Positions 47,433 to 59,576 of a DNA stretch of 64,000 nucleotides are shown piece after piece; position 1 is the stretch's first letter; every line of letters starts with the position of its first letter. Position numbers and translations under genes: made by a program. Origin of the DNA: Chromobotia macracanthus (lineage: Eukaryota > Chordata > Actinopteri > Cypriniformes > Botiidae). The notes under the pieces are model-generated. The model did no database searches and was not told the DNA's origin. It was given only the letters and a program-made list of their open reading frames with translations. The DNA is taken from assembly GCA_036877525.1 (NCBI GenBank), contig JAZGTH010000015.1:5910001-5974000 (forward strand), written 5' to 3'.

Positions 47433-49197
47433 TAGACATTGAGGCAGCTTAATGGTTTTAAGAACAAAGCCAGTCTGATTATCCAGAGATCAACAGACAA
47501 ACAACACACAACTGATCAGTACTAAAAATAACACTGAACATAATTAACATTTAATGAGCATTTTTGCTGTTAATTAGACCAATGCATTTCTTTGTTTGTG
47601 ACAGGGGCCCAAGCTTTAAATCCCTAAGCAACAATGCATCTCGGCGAGGCCTGTGGATTCCCCCTGGCAAATGTTTTACAGTTGATCACACTAACATCCA
47701 AAGCCTTCATATGCTCCACAGCCCCACGTGTGCTGTTGTGTCTGAGCCCAGACTCAGCAGTTCTGATACATCTCCGGCCTCTTCATCATGAATCCTAGCT
47801 TATTCTTCAGCCGCACTCTCTTCCCCGTCACAGCAGCATCCTGGGCGAAATATGCCAAGCATGCATAATGCCGCACAATCAATAATGCCGTGCATGCTTT
47901 GGGCTTTTTGCATGCATGTGGAACCTCAGAGGAGGATGAATGGAAGCTATTTAATACATCAGCCCATTGTGAGCGCAAAGGGCTTACAGACGCAGAGTGT
48001 GTGCGTCATGATGAACTGCTAGGGATGGCTGTACGTCGTGCCTTTAATAGAAAGATGGATGACTTTCTTTATAGGTAAACAGAATTTTAAACACTCCTCG
48101 TTTTTGTACTGAAAGGTAACACAAAAGCAAATCCAATTCTGTTTTCGTGTATCTGTAGCATGACAGAACATTATGAAAATTGAAAACTTCTGTTTCAGAA
48201 AAATTTGACACAGAAAAGTGTTTTTTCACAATTTTTGTAAAAAAAAAAGGATTTAAAAGCCCTGTTTTAACAGCTTTTTTTTTAAACATGACTTCACAGT
48301 AAAATCAATTTTGCGTTTTACAATTTTGTTTATTTTCTCACGCAACCTTAATACAACTTACGAAGCAAAGGTAAGAGCTCCTTCATTATTATCACACACA
48401 TCCCCTGTTAAACAAATATAAGAAATGAATCCAATCTGAATTATGCTCTAGTTCACTACTGTTTCCACTAGCTTTGAAAATGAGGCTTAGTGAGCAGCTC
48501 AGACTGATTAGAAAACCCACGTTCTTCAGCAGTGTGATAGAGTCATGAGTATTTGACAGATGGCATCATGGGACACAGCTGAAAGCGAGTGTGAGTCTGA
48601 GGAAAGGCCTACCTGTTTTAATTAGGCAGGAATGCATCTCTAAGCACAGCTGTGTACTCTCACACACCGTCTCTGCTTGTGTTGGGCCAGCTGTGAGACA
48701 GGCTTTCCTGTCAGATCTACAATCTTTCCGTGTGGAGAGCTGATCAATCGCTCTCCCTCGAGAGCCGTGTGTACAGAGAAAATGGAGTAAAACAAAGGCT
48801 TGTGTGTATATCGAACAATTCCACCTGTGTTACATTTTGTTTTGTTGTCAGTGGTCAAACTGCATTTGATTCTAAAAATATATTGGGTGTTTTTTTAACA
48901 ACTAAGACTAAAACTAACATCTTTCAGATTAAAATTAAAGCCTTAATTAGTTAGTGTAGACTAAAATTTGTCTTAATTAATATTAAGTGTGTGATTTAGT
49001 TTTAGGTGTATGAGACTTTTAGTGTCGTCTTTATAAAACTCCACATGAATCAGTTCATATTATATATATATACACAGTGTATGATATATTATATACTGTA
49101 TGTATAGTGTGTAATGTATGTATTTACAGGACTATAGTCATATACATACACTTTATATACAGGATCCGTTTGTATGTATTGTTTGTAAAATATAACA
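47433..49197. other. Intergenic, nothing recognised
   Basis: AT-rich, with A/T runs at 48240-48290 and TA-rich sequence at 49055-49110. No gene is supported. Confidence 0.5.
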
Positions 49198-49412
49198 TTT
49201 ACATCTTTGCATTTGGCAGATACATTTATTCAGATTCAACCTGGCTTAAGCTAGTACCTCTGCTTTGGAAGCAACAAATAACCATCTACTACACAGCAAG
49301 GAAGGTATATGTTACACATATACACAGTGTATATGTGACACATACCTTATATGTGTTCCTTTAGAATCAAACCATGACCTTGCTGTTAGCATCATTTTCT
49401 ACCCCTTGAGCA
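49198..49412 (-). mobile_element. SINE remnant (minus) interrupted by a palindromic segment
   Basis: The + strand starts with TTTGCATTTGGCAGATACAT, the inverse of the SINE tail, and later has TTTAGAATCAAACCATGACC (inverse box B) followed by TTGCTGTTAGCATCATTTTC and a degraded inverse box A. About 60-70 extra bases in the middle include a near-perfect palindrome (49302-49348). Confidence 0.55.
49302..49348. repeat. Near-perfect 47-base palindrome
   Basis: The left arm (AAGGTATATGTTACACATAT then ACAC) and the right arm in reverse complement (AAGGTATGTGTCACATATAC then ACT) differ by one mismatch and a two-base bulge. There is almost no loop. Confidence 0.85.
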
Positions 49413-49879
49413 TAGTATAGGAGCACATGACTGCCTGTTTTTTCAATAGACTGTATGTATAGTGTGTACTATATGTGTGGTTTATTTGTAACGGTGAGAG
49501 ATCAGTACATTTTAGGCTCTGGTCCATTAGAGTTTGGTCACCGGTGTAAAATGGGAAGCAGTGCTGGCAGGATAAACTTATCTCTTCCCAAAATACACAG
49601 ATAGCACATGCACGCTGAAACAGAAATACCAATGACAACAAACACATCCCGTAACGTTGTTGAATCAGTGAAGCAAATGGTTCAGGGTGGTATTCGAAGT
49701 CCCCATGTTGAAATGACTGTTCTGTTGACCCCAAAAACAGGCCAGGCACCATCTCTTTCCCCCACAGGAATATCTGTGATCGGATAAATGCCAACAGACA
49801 GTATCGGCTCTCTTTGTTAGCACAGATTGCAGTCTGTCTGAGGGTCCTGAGTTCACACAGTATTGCACAGAAAGGCTTA
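49413..49879. other. Intergenic, nothing recognised
   Basis: A 161-codon open frame on the minus strand (49399-49884) covers this piece. It has no domain I recognise, overlaps repeat sequence at both ends and has no splice context, so I do not call it a gene. Confidence 0.45.
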
Positions 49880-50189
49880 CCCACCTAACAATTTTTAACA
49901 ACGTTTAGCAACGTTTTCATTAAGTAACAAAAACAATAAAAATGTTATTTTGAAAGTTCTAGGAATGTCCAGTTTTTTAGATGTTGTACTTTTTTACATT
50001 TTTATTTGTTCATAAAAACGTTATTTAAACATCTTTTTAATGCTGTAACGTTTTTGAAACATTCCACTCTAGCTACTTAAAAATAATGGTTTTCATATAT
50101 GTCATTTATAATGTTAAAAAACATTATACTAATTTTAAGAGGACTTTAAACGTTAACCAATGTTTGGAAAATGTTCCCTGTTATCTGTG
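49880..50189 (-). mobile_element. AACGTT-family miniature element, copy 6 (minus)
   Basis: The + strand begins CCCACCTAACAATTTTTAAC and ends AAAATGTTCCCTGTTATCTG. Internal AACGTTTAGCAACGTTTTCA keeps the family style. About 310 bp, diverged. Confidence 0.75.
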
Positions 50190-52506
50190 TAAGTAAAAAT
50201 AGCCACATCGATTTTCACACTCATTTGTAGGGTTCAGGTTGCTATCCGTCACAGTCATAGAGTGAGTCAAATCTCTGCCAGATGAAGCACCTGTGCGTGT
50301 TGGAGACACATTTTTCAGGTTTTCGAACACCCCCAGAGAAGATATTGTCTAATATAGTGTTATGCCACGACTATTGACTTAAGTTCCCTGTCATCTGGGA
50401 GCAAAGTTATGAACAATATTTACAGCAGATAGCTTGAGTTAATCCTATTACAGCTGAAATTGAAGCTTTTTAAGTTTGTGTGTTTGCAAGACGTTCTGTG
50501 TGAGTTTCAAAGATTTAATACCAGTCCCACAGGCCTAATAGCAATCATACAGCTTTGTTACACTTTCACATCACATCTTGACTGTTTATGAAATATATTT
50601 TGATTGCCTTCTGATTCCCTTTGTCCGGATTTTAAACACTGTCCTTGAGTCTGGTATGTGGTGGTGTGGCACATTTAATAAAATGGAATAATTAAATAGA
50701 CAAACATCTTCAATGATTTCTGTTTTACAGAAACAGAAAGAGCCCCGTGGAGGCTATAGGTAACAATCAAAGGAATGAATTGAGTTAAACTTGCTGTGCG
50801 GTGGAATAGACCTCTCACGAACTTAATTACTATACGAATTCTCAAAAGGGGACTTCAAGTGCTTGCAAAGCAACACTGGCTCCGAACCAAACTCTTCTTA
50901 ATTTATTGAAAATATTTGTTTTACCTTTACAGGCTAAACCTCTTCTGACTTGTTATATAATGCATAATTTCATAGCATTATTCATGTACTATTCATTCGA
51001 ATGCTCTGAGGCCTTAAAGATCTATAGAGCTTGATCTCTTAAAATTATAGGTTTACCCACCAGTGCAATGTTAGTTATGGCAACCTGCTGTGGGTTTATA
51101 TATTTATGTCTCTCGGTGAAAAGGGCCTGCAAAGTAAATAACCATAAATGTGCAGTTTGCAGAACCACAGCCTTTACTAAACTCTCCTACGTGTGAAATT
51201 GAATCTGTATTATTGCCGCAAGGTGCTCTAGAACTTTCCCTGAGTAAAACTGTGCTAATTTGCAACCTGCTTCAGTGTCATTCCAAATTTACATTCCCAA
51301 TGACACACGGTTTTAACATGCTGTAGGTTCCTCTGCACACTGAGGGGGAACGTTATGGCCTCGGGCCCCAAGTCAAACAATCAGGACAGGAAGTTCCATC
51401 ACTGCCGTCCTCCAATCAGGTAGGCCGCCAGTGCCGCTAGGTGACAGAAGGTCTTGATTGGCCCAAAGCATCACCTAGTGCTCAGTAGGACACCAGAGGA
51501 CACTGGGAAGGACTGTGGATCCATAGCCAACAGGAGAATGGGATAAAAATACTATGCTGACAAGTCCATTAATCAGGGTTTGAAGGTGTTACTGTGGATC
51601 AGAAGAGGCATGAGGTGAAGATCAACCAGGGTTTACAGGTTTACAGTGAGATGATATGCGGTAAGAACCGTGATATAACAATATATGTAAATGTAAGTCA
51701 ATGACAATTCTTGAAATGCACACAAAGTAATGAAAAACTGAAGATTAATGTGTTAAATTTGACATATATAAATAGTCATGACTCGTTGCAACGAAATCTG
51801 GAATTTTTGGTGATGAAAATATTACAGCAGAAATGTTCAGGATTTTAAGAAAAACATATTGACAGGAAAAATGGCAGAATTTCTCTTGTGGTGAATACAT
51901 AGCCACTGTTGGACGTTGTTAGAAGTCAAATCAAATAAACAAGTAAGGTGTGAAAAGTATGTTGAAATGGGAGTTTATTTTTCAAAAATCCCCAGGGCCA
52001 AAAGTGCTCATAGAAAACAGCCATACGCTTGTATACATCCATCTTTTATTTAAGTGTCTCCCTCATCCACTGTCTTACTGCCGATGAACACAGAACTCTA
52101 CAGCTGAGAAGAACATCAAACATTGCTTCTTAAAATCATTCACATTAATTCAGAACCCTCTCGGCAAAATACTGCATAAGAATGCGCTGAGCTGTCTCCT
52201 CAACACCAGTGTGAGTGTGAGCTGTCAATCAACGCTGGTAATGCAGGGAAACAGATGAGAGGTGTGTGGCCCCCTGCAGGAGGGGCTGTCAGGTTGATGT
52301 GATCTTGTTGTCAGTGTTGTGGATGGGATGTCCAGATGCTTTGGAACAGTGACAGCAGACCGCATGCGTACCTGACTGGATAGAGACCCACTGCAGAGGA
52401 ATGCTTATTCTGGCTCAAATCTTGCTTTTTTGTACTGGTAATTTATTTAGCATAATGCTGCAGTTAAACCTCTAATTTTCAAGCATAGCTTTGAGAAAAT
52501 GGCAAC
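50190..52506. other. Intergenic, nothing recognised
   Basis: The part at 51340-51530 is less AT-rich than its surroundings and could be a conserved element. No gene is visible. Confidence 0.45.
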
Positions 52507-52730
52507 AAAATCTCACTTTGTGGCAATTCGTAGCCATTTGATGTTTTGATGTTGACCTCAGTACATTTTCATATGATCTGCTTTCGTAAGTAAAGGGTGG
52601 GGTTAGGGGTGGACCTTTTTTTTTGTTTTTTCACTCAAAAACGTATAAATCACGTTGTGTAAATTCATACGAAATTGCCACCTTGTAAAATAGTTACGTT
52701 CGTCTGTAAGATCAGGTTGGAAAATGGAGT
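52507..52730. mobile_element. Probable fish miniature element (TACGAATTGCCAC type)
   Basis: The left TGTGGCAATTCGTA and right TACGAAATTGCCAC are inverse to each other, and between them is TAAAGGGTGGGGTTAGGGGT. This combination is familiar from cyprinid repeats. The outer boundaries are uncertain. Confidence 0.5.
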
Positions 52731-53754
52731 TAATTTCCTGGCACTTCTTTTAGTTAAAAGTAGGGTTAACATTTAGTCTGTGACTACATTATGGTTATAT
52801 TTCTGGATGCCAACTGAGTAGCCACGCAAACCTTATTAAATATGTTGAATGTATGATCTGTCAGTTTAAATGTCACTCAGACAGCACCTTTCTGTGTAAT
52901 TGGACAGCCAGAATAAGCTGCAAAGTGGATAAGATTGTATGCCAACAGTCATATCTCTGGCTCTTTGAGACTGCTGCTTGGCTAAAACAGGCGTAACTCT
53001 GGCAGCTTTGCTTTTACTTAAAGAGAATTTTACAGCTGATGGAATAGTGCATGACTAGGCCCTGAACCATTGTCGACAAATGTTGAGATATTAATTTCAC
53101 ATGATCCCTCAGACACTAGGACTAAGAGGCAGTGAGTGGAAAAAAAGAAAGGTCTTGAGGGTCTCCATCAGCCTCCGTGATGGATGATCTCTCTAACAGA
53201 ACAAGTCGAGCGGCCCGCCACCTGAGATACTGGAGTATTGATTTCCATGTAGACGTTCAGTGCAAAGCTCTGCGCCCTGAACCGTTTGATAAAAGCTTTC
53301 ATCCATAATGCCAGTCGTGTTGGTAAACCATCTGAGACAGAGTCTGAAGCAAGCAAATGTTTTAATGTGATACTAGTTTCTTAATTGTGACCTCTCAGGT
53401 TAAAGTCAATGCTACCAACATTATCCGTTCTAACGTTTCATCTGTGTTCTGACATCTTTGGTGTGACCTGTTATTTCCAATCACAAGAGACATCTTTCAC
53501 TGATTCACTTGCCATAGATCATTTTCTCACAAGACAAACTCCTTTCTGTCTTTCTGTCTGTCTGTCTGTTTCATCCAGTAGAGACTATGCTTTGTCAACA
53601 GTAGTAATACACATGAATACTTAAACGGTTGTGGATAAAATCTACCATTGTCTAGTTTGTTCCATTTGGCCAATTTATTGTATACATTATAAGGAAAAAC
53701 AGAAATGGCAGATAAATATAACAATCTTTAAATATAAAGTCATAATATATAGAC
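52731..53754. other. Intergenic, nothing recognised
   Basis: No gene or bounded repeat is visible. Confidence 0.5.
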
Positions 53755-54034
53755 TTAAAGGGATAGTTGAACCAGAAATGAAAATTCTTAGGCCTTTTTC
53801 ATTCCAAACTTGTATGACTCTTTTGCTTCTGAGGAACACAAAAGAAGATATTTTGAAGTACGTTGGTAACCAAACAACAGTGGCACCCATTGACTTCCAT
53901 TGTATGGACACATAACCATTAATGCATTACTTGAGACATCTTATTTTGCATTCCTCAGAAAAAAAAGTCATAGATTTGGAATGACATGAGGGTGAGTAAA
54001 TGATTTTTCATTTTTGGGTGAACTGTCCCTTTAA
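53755..54034. mobile_element. TTAA-flanked miniature inverted-repeat element
   Basis: The left end is TTAAAGGGATAGTTGAACCA and the right end in reverse complement is TTAAAGGGACAGTTCACCCA, continuing as AAAATGAAAA in both. The terminal repeats are about 30 bp inside TTAA target duplications, as for piggyBac-like non-autonomous elements. The element is 280 bp and is one of the most common cyprinid repeats in my experience. No coding capacity. Confidence 0.85.
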
Positions 54035-54724
54035 TTATATGTATATTCATACATTTGAATACACAGTAGTAAGTCAGATCCAGGCTTCCTCTTGTATTTA
54101 ATGTTTAGTGGATGCTTTACTTCTTTAAAATGAACAATCACCACAACTCTTTCTCTCTGTGCAGTATGTCTGGCCCCAGGGAGGCAAAAGCACTTTGTTA
54201 AGGTGTGCACCGCGCCCTAGCAGAGAGAGAACTCATTTATAGGCTACACTCTGAGCTTGTTTCAGTTTATTAGGACACAGCCAAGTCACCAAAGGGGCTA
54301 GAGAGTGTGGTCAGGCTGCGGAATGTTCTGGGAAAAGAGCTTCTTTCATGAATAACTCCCAAAGGCTTTTCCTATAAGAAAACAATGGACTTTTAAGGCC
54401 CTATCACTGCTGTAATAGAGGCAACTTGACTGTTCCATTACATCAAAACAAGAGGATTGCATTCATTACAGTTAAAGGAACACTGTACTGCAGTCAGCTA
54501 CTAGGCAAAGATGAACACCATTACCATCAAAGAGTGTTGATCACACGGTAATGTATCTTTATATGTGTGGCAATTATTATTTTTGTGGTCATTATGCTTG
54601 TTTGTTGTTAGCTTTGTGAAATGTCTTTTTCCCACTTTAATTCCAGACAGCATATGTGTACAGTACAGAACAATTATTTGAACAGGTAACAATTCATGCA
54701 AAAAATATGTAAAAATTTCTATAG

Positions 54725-55060
54725 TTTCCTATTGCAACCCACTTTGGCAGTGAGATTTGTATGAAAGCAATAGTTTACATTTAAATTTTTTAAATGTAAA
54801 TTTTAAATTTACCTACAAATGAAAAGTAGCCTTACTTAAATTACTTACCCTCAAGGCATCCTAGGTGTATATGACTTTTTTTTCCGTCAAACACAACCAG
54901 CGTTATACTAAATAATACCCTGACTCTTCCCAGATTTATAATGGCAGTGAATGGTGCCTGAGATTTTGAAATTCCAATAATCCATTTAGTTAATAAATGT
55001 GAAGTGACATGATACGTTTGTGAAAGAAAACAGTTAATATTTTGAGCGTATTAAGCGATC
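54725..55060. repeat. Probable cyprinid interspersed repeat
   Basis: Blocks CTCAAGGCATCCTAGGTGTA, TATGACTTTTTTTTCCGTCA and TTTATAATGGCAGTGAATGG are familiar from a widespread cyprinid repeat, and GATACGTTTGTGAAAGAAAA is from its other side. Ends cannot be fixed. Confidence 0.55.
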
Positions 55061-55175
55061 AATACTTCACATATCCATGTAAACAAACAGATCCCAGTGC
55101 TAAATTCCAATATAGCGTCACGAGCTAGCAATGGAAATGCACATAGTAATATAAATATAGTATAGCTTGAAGGTA

Positions 55176-55226
55176 CTAAAAGACACTTTGGATAAAAGCA
55201 TCTGCCAAATGAATAAATGTAAAAAG
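55176..55226 (+). mobile_element. SINE/L2 tail fragment
   Basis: Only the tail is present: ACACTTTGGATAAAAGCATC followed by TGCCAAATGAATAAATGTAA. It could come from a 5'-truncated SINE or from an L2-type LINE. Confidence 0.7.
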
Positions 55227-56225
55227 AGATAAGCTGTATGTTTTTAGACTGTAGGTCTAAACAAACAGGACATATCAGAGCAAATATTTCCAAGCTAAAC
55301 TTTCTTAAACTTTAAAGTGTGTCAGGTCTGTCTTGTTGCGAAGAAACCCGCCATTGCTGCATATTCTAAGCTCGTCACTAACGCAGCAGGAACACACTTT
55401 CAGCTAATTAGAATCTGGAGATTGCACATTGTCTGACACCCAAACCAGTTCACAGATGGAAGGAAGGAAATTTCTAGAACTCGAGAGAGAACGCTGAGGC
55501 CAATGGTCCCTGACAAGCAGGACAAACCAGAATAAGTTTGGTTTGAAAAAGGCTAATTAAAACCAATACCAATCAATAATGTTTACTATAAATTAAAGAC
55601 TTTTGTTACCTGAATAACCATGAATGCTGCCACGGTGATTTTGTATATAACAGACTGCTGTTATTATTATATTTTGTATATCTAATATATCCTTCAGCAT
55701 TCAATTTGCGAAGACAAACACATTATTGTTAGCATACCAAGGCAATCATTTCTAAATATAGCATTTGTGTCCTCAGGTGGCTTGTTCGATAGGGAAACTT
55801 TTCAGGAAATGGTTTGTGAGAGACGTTTGGCATCAAAGTGTTCTGCAAAACTGTTTGAACTGCGCTTGGAAGTTCTAACATCCCTGCTGTCAAGCGTGGT
55901 GACGGACCACTGCTTCCATCTGCCTCAGATGTGTTGAATTAGCATCACTATCTCTGACTTAATTTGATAAACTTCTGTTGAAAACAAAAAGCGTCATTTT
56001 TGTTAGCCTTTATCAGTCTTCATTGTTCTCCACCGCAATCTGTTCCTTCCGACAACAGCAGGTACCGTCGTACAAGGGCAACGTTCACCCTGAATGAGGC
56101 TGTGAACATTTACACTGTAAGCCATTAAAACGACACACCTGCTGATCATTACTCCAAAATTAGCAAATTTACAGCGATTTTTATCCCTTCTAATAGAGCC
56201 GTAGCAATTATACAGTACAGTATGT
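55227..56225. other. Intergenic, nothing recognised
   Basis: No gene or clear repeat is visible. Confidence 0.5.
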
Positions 56226-56501
56226 CCCAGCTAAAAGGGAACGTTCTCAATGTTGGCAACATTCTCTAAAAGTTCTCTCAATGTTATTAAAAAATGTTCC
56301 TCCAGTAATGTTAGTAGAACGTATCTATGTTTTATATCATATCAAAAATGTTAAAAAAGTAGTTAGTGAAATGTTTTAAAAGCATTACAGAACATGACAA
56401 GTGATGTCTTAAAACATTACTAAAACTTTCATTTTTTGTGTTTTTGTTACTTAATGGAAATGTTACAGAAACATTCTTACAACCTAAAATTGTTAGCTGG
56501 G
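56226..56501 (+). mobile_element. AACGTT-family miniature element, copy 7
   Basis: It starts CCCAGCTAAAAGGGAACGTT and ends TACAACCTAAAATTGTTAGC then TGGG. The flanks are TATGT on the left and TATGC on the right, a possible 4-5 bp target duplication. Confidence 0.85.
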
Positions 56502-56814
56502 TATGCAGTACAGTATATGTCATTTTAGGACCCCCATTCACAGACCCCCCTTCAGCTCAGTCTGACTAAAATTAGACTCATGCAGAGGAGAGATGAGGCT
56601 GAATGTCCTTTAACTCGCCCCCTGAGAGACACTTAGCAGATGAGTCTTTGCTGAAGTTCACCCTAATTGTGTGTTTTTTTCACGTGAACTCTTTTCAGTG
56701 TGGGGTCGCAGGATAAGAAACGGGTGTGTAAGTGGATTGCTTTGATTGTCCACTGACTGAAAGAGAGTTTTGTATTTCATCCTCACTCTAAAATCTGAAA
56801 ACTGCTGAAGCTGA

Positions 56815-57155
56815 CCCAGCTAACAGGGGAACATTTTTAGAATATTGAACATTCTCTAAAAATTCTCTCAAAGTTATCAAAAGATGTTTGTCTTGCAGTA
56901 ACGATAGTAGAATGTTTCTTTAATGTTATATACATATATAGTGAAACGTTTTAAAAATGTTAAAACACTAACATGTTTTTAAACAACGTTCTTATAACCA
57001 AGCAATAACGTTAATACAGCGTCTAAAAAAACTGCAACATTTGAACTTTAAACATTCCCAGAACTTTTTCAAATAACCTTTATAATGTTTTTAATGGAAA
57101 TGTTAGTTAATGGAGACGTTACAGAAATGTTTTTACAACCTAAAACTGTTAGCTG
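56815..57155 (+). mobile_element. AACGTT-family miniature element, copy 8
   Basis: It starts CCCAGCTAACAGGGGAACAT and ends TACAACCTAAAACTGTTAGC then TG. It is the longest simple copy (341 bp) and lies 313 bp after copy 7 in the same orientation. Confidence 0.85.
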
Positions 57156-59527
57156 AGGAGGAGCCTTAGGACTTTTCAATGCACTTTCTGGCTTCTCCAT
57201 AAAAGAGTTAGAACTGCAACAGTGACTGTATTATCACAGAGGTCAGATGCTGTGTTTGGTACAGTGCTGATTGTACAAAATGTGTCATTTATCTTCAGCA
57301 TGTTCCAGTTAGGCCCACTTGTGAATGTTAATTGTTGGATTGGGTGTAATTAAAGTCATATGAAATCTTACTGATGTACAAGACTCAGCACCCTGCTGAA
57401 ATGACCAGCATGCATTTCCATGCTGGTGCAGGATGGTTTATGCTGGTTAGTAAATTTTAATAAAAGATACAGTTTTAGAAGAATGTATTAGACCTGCAAA
57501 CTTTAGGCTTTGTCCTTCGGAGATTAAAAAAAACATGCATTGACATGCAAGTAAACCAATGTATGTGCTGATAAATAATGAAATATACTTCGTTTTGTTG
57601 CCTGCAGATTAAATCAGATTCAATTGTGAAGTATTAACCCTCTTGTATACTAAATATTAATGCAAAAGAGGTCAGAGATACACTGCAACAAGGCAGTGAA
57701 ATTTATTACCCAACAAATGGACAAGATCACCTTCATGGCACTGCGCACATTACTATGATATTCAAAGCATTGCTGTGCATGGGTGACAACAGCACAAGGA
57801 ATTCTTGCAGGGAGGCATTAAAAACAAGCTCATGTTAAACCATTAGACAGACTTGTAGGATTATGCACCTTTGGTTAACCGCGAATGAAATAAAGATTTT
57901 GCAAAGAGTTGCCAGATATGTCTTTCTGAATCTTTTTCTTTTTGATTCCTCATTGACTTCAGTTTCATATTGATTTCTTTCTTTGTGCTTGCAGAGACCA
58001 ATAAAGATTCTGTGCATCGCTCACTTCAAAGGCCTTTCAATCCAAAAGGAACTTCATGGGGCCCAGAGCCATACTGAGGGCCAAACATAATGATCTATTC
58101 ATGTTCGGCGGCTATTTGCTCGACTATAACCGCACACGATTGGCGGGTGAATGAAATAATACAGGAGGAGAAAAGATATTGTAGGGCATTTGTCTGGTGT
58201 ATTAATTAATCATTTGTTCTCAGCCGTGACTGTGATTCTGTAGAAACGTTTTCTGTCTCTGTGGGAGTCTGATTGCAGCTCATCGCTGAATAGATTCGCT
58301 TATTGAGTAGATTTGGTTCGAATCTGTAGAGTTGATTGAGTGCAGCGTGACTTTCTGTTGTAATCGTGGCGTGAGTTTTGTAGGACCACAAAAGCACCAT
58401 AATGCCAGTAAAATAAGTTCAATGTCACACGTGGCTTATCTTTAATGGCATGTATAAAGCTGGGGGGTAACCATCCACATCATTGAAAAGGTCACTCTTA
58501 TAAGAAGGGCTGCGTGCCACACGGAGGCTAATGAAACAGCTAATGTTGTGGACGGGTGTGGATTTCATCATTTCATGGGTTATGGGCAGTAAAGCACTCT
58601 TCTGGAGAGCTTTCTCAGTGTTGTGAGGATACAAGCCTTTATTAAGACAAATAATTCAATATCAGATACAGTAATGCACCTTTGTAATCTACACAAACTA
58701 TATCAGCATAAATTGCAGCAGGTCATGAAAGCAAAATATTGATGAAAGCACTTCCTAATATCCCTCCGTTATAATTTGGTAGCAGTTTCATGATTACATT
58801 ATTTTCAAAGAGTGCTTCAATTCTCATTAGAACAGAAAGTTCAGTAAGCACGTTGCGTCTGCTGTCGGACACCCGCAACGAATGCACGCAGTGAGGGTAA
58901 TCTGCAAATCTGAACTAGTGTGTCGCAGTGTGCCTCTTTCCGCCCGTGTCTGTAAGATCCGCCTTTTCCCCTTTTTTTGTATTTCGGACATGTGGATTGT
59001 TGCTAAATATTTACTGCACTCAACACCCTCCCAAAGAGTTCGAACTCGGAGAGTGAAATCACACCAATTTCTGACGCGAGAAGGGCTATTTTCTGCCTTT
59101 GAAGCGTTTTCCAGCCCCTGACTATGCACCATCCTGTTGAGACGTGCCCAAAAATACACTTCTGCCAGCGTCCTGGCAGCACAGTAGCATATGCGACACG
59201 GCTGGCCTGCAGTGCCCCCCTGCAGAGCTGCCTGCGCTCACATCATTGTCTTAAATATGAAACTGGCAGACTCGACGGGCAGTCACCACATAATATCCCC
59301 TCTATCCTCTCCGCCAACACAAACAGACATTTATAACTGAGGGACAGGTTAAAAACACAGAGCAGCATGCTTTCCGCCACAGCGCATGTGAGGAGCGGTG
59401 TGGAACGCTTTTACACCCACGCAAAGGTCACAGACTGATTCAGTGTCCTCTGTTTGGATAGTTATCACAGCAGGGATTAAGGGAAATAGCCTGCCTGATT
59501 GGATCTTGAGCTGAAGCTAATACTGCA

Positions 59528-59530
<3 letters not shown>
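57156..59530. other. Intergenic, nothing recognised
   Basis: A small ACCAGCATGCATTTCCATGC plus GGTTTATGCTGGTTAG motif at 57400-57450 resembles the 38820 minisatellite. The segments 58085-58160 and 58850-59340 are less AT-rich; the ORFs there have no recognisable domain. Confidence 0.45.
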
Positions 59531-59575
<45 letters not shown>

Positions 59576-59576
59576 G
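59531..59576. repeat. CT microsatellite
   Basis: A (TC)n run of about 46 bases with one TA interruption. Confidence 0.95.

Noticed and set aside
49399..49884. 161-codon open frame on the minus strand
   Set aside because: It is the longest minus-strand frame, but it starts and ends in repeat sequence and has no recognisable domain or splice signals that would link it to other exons.
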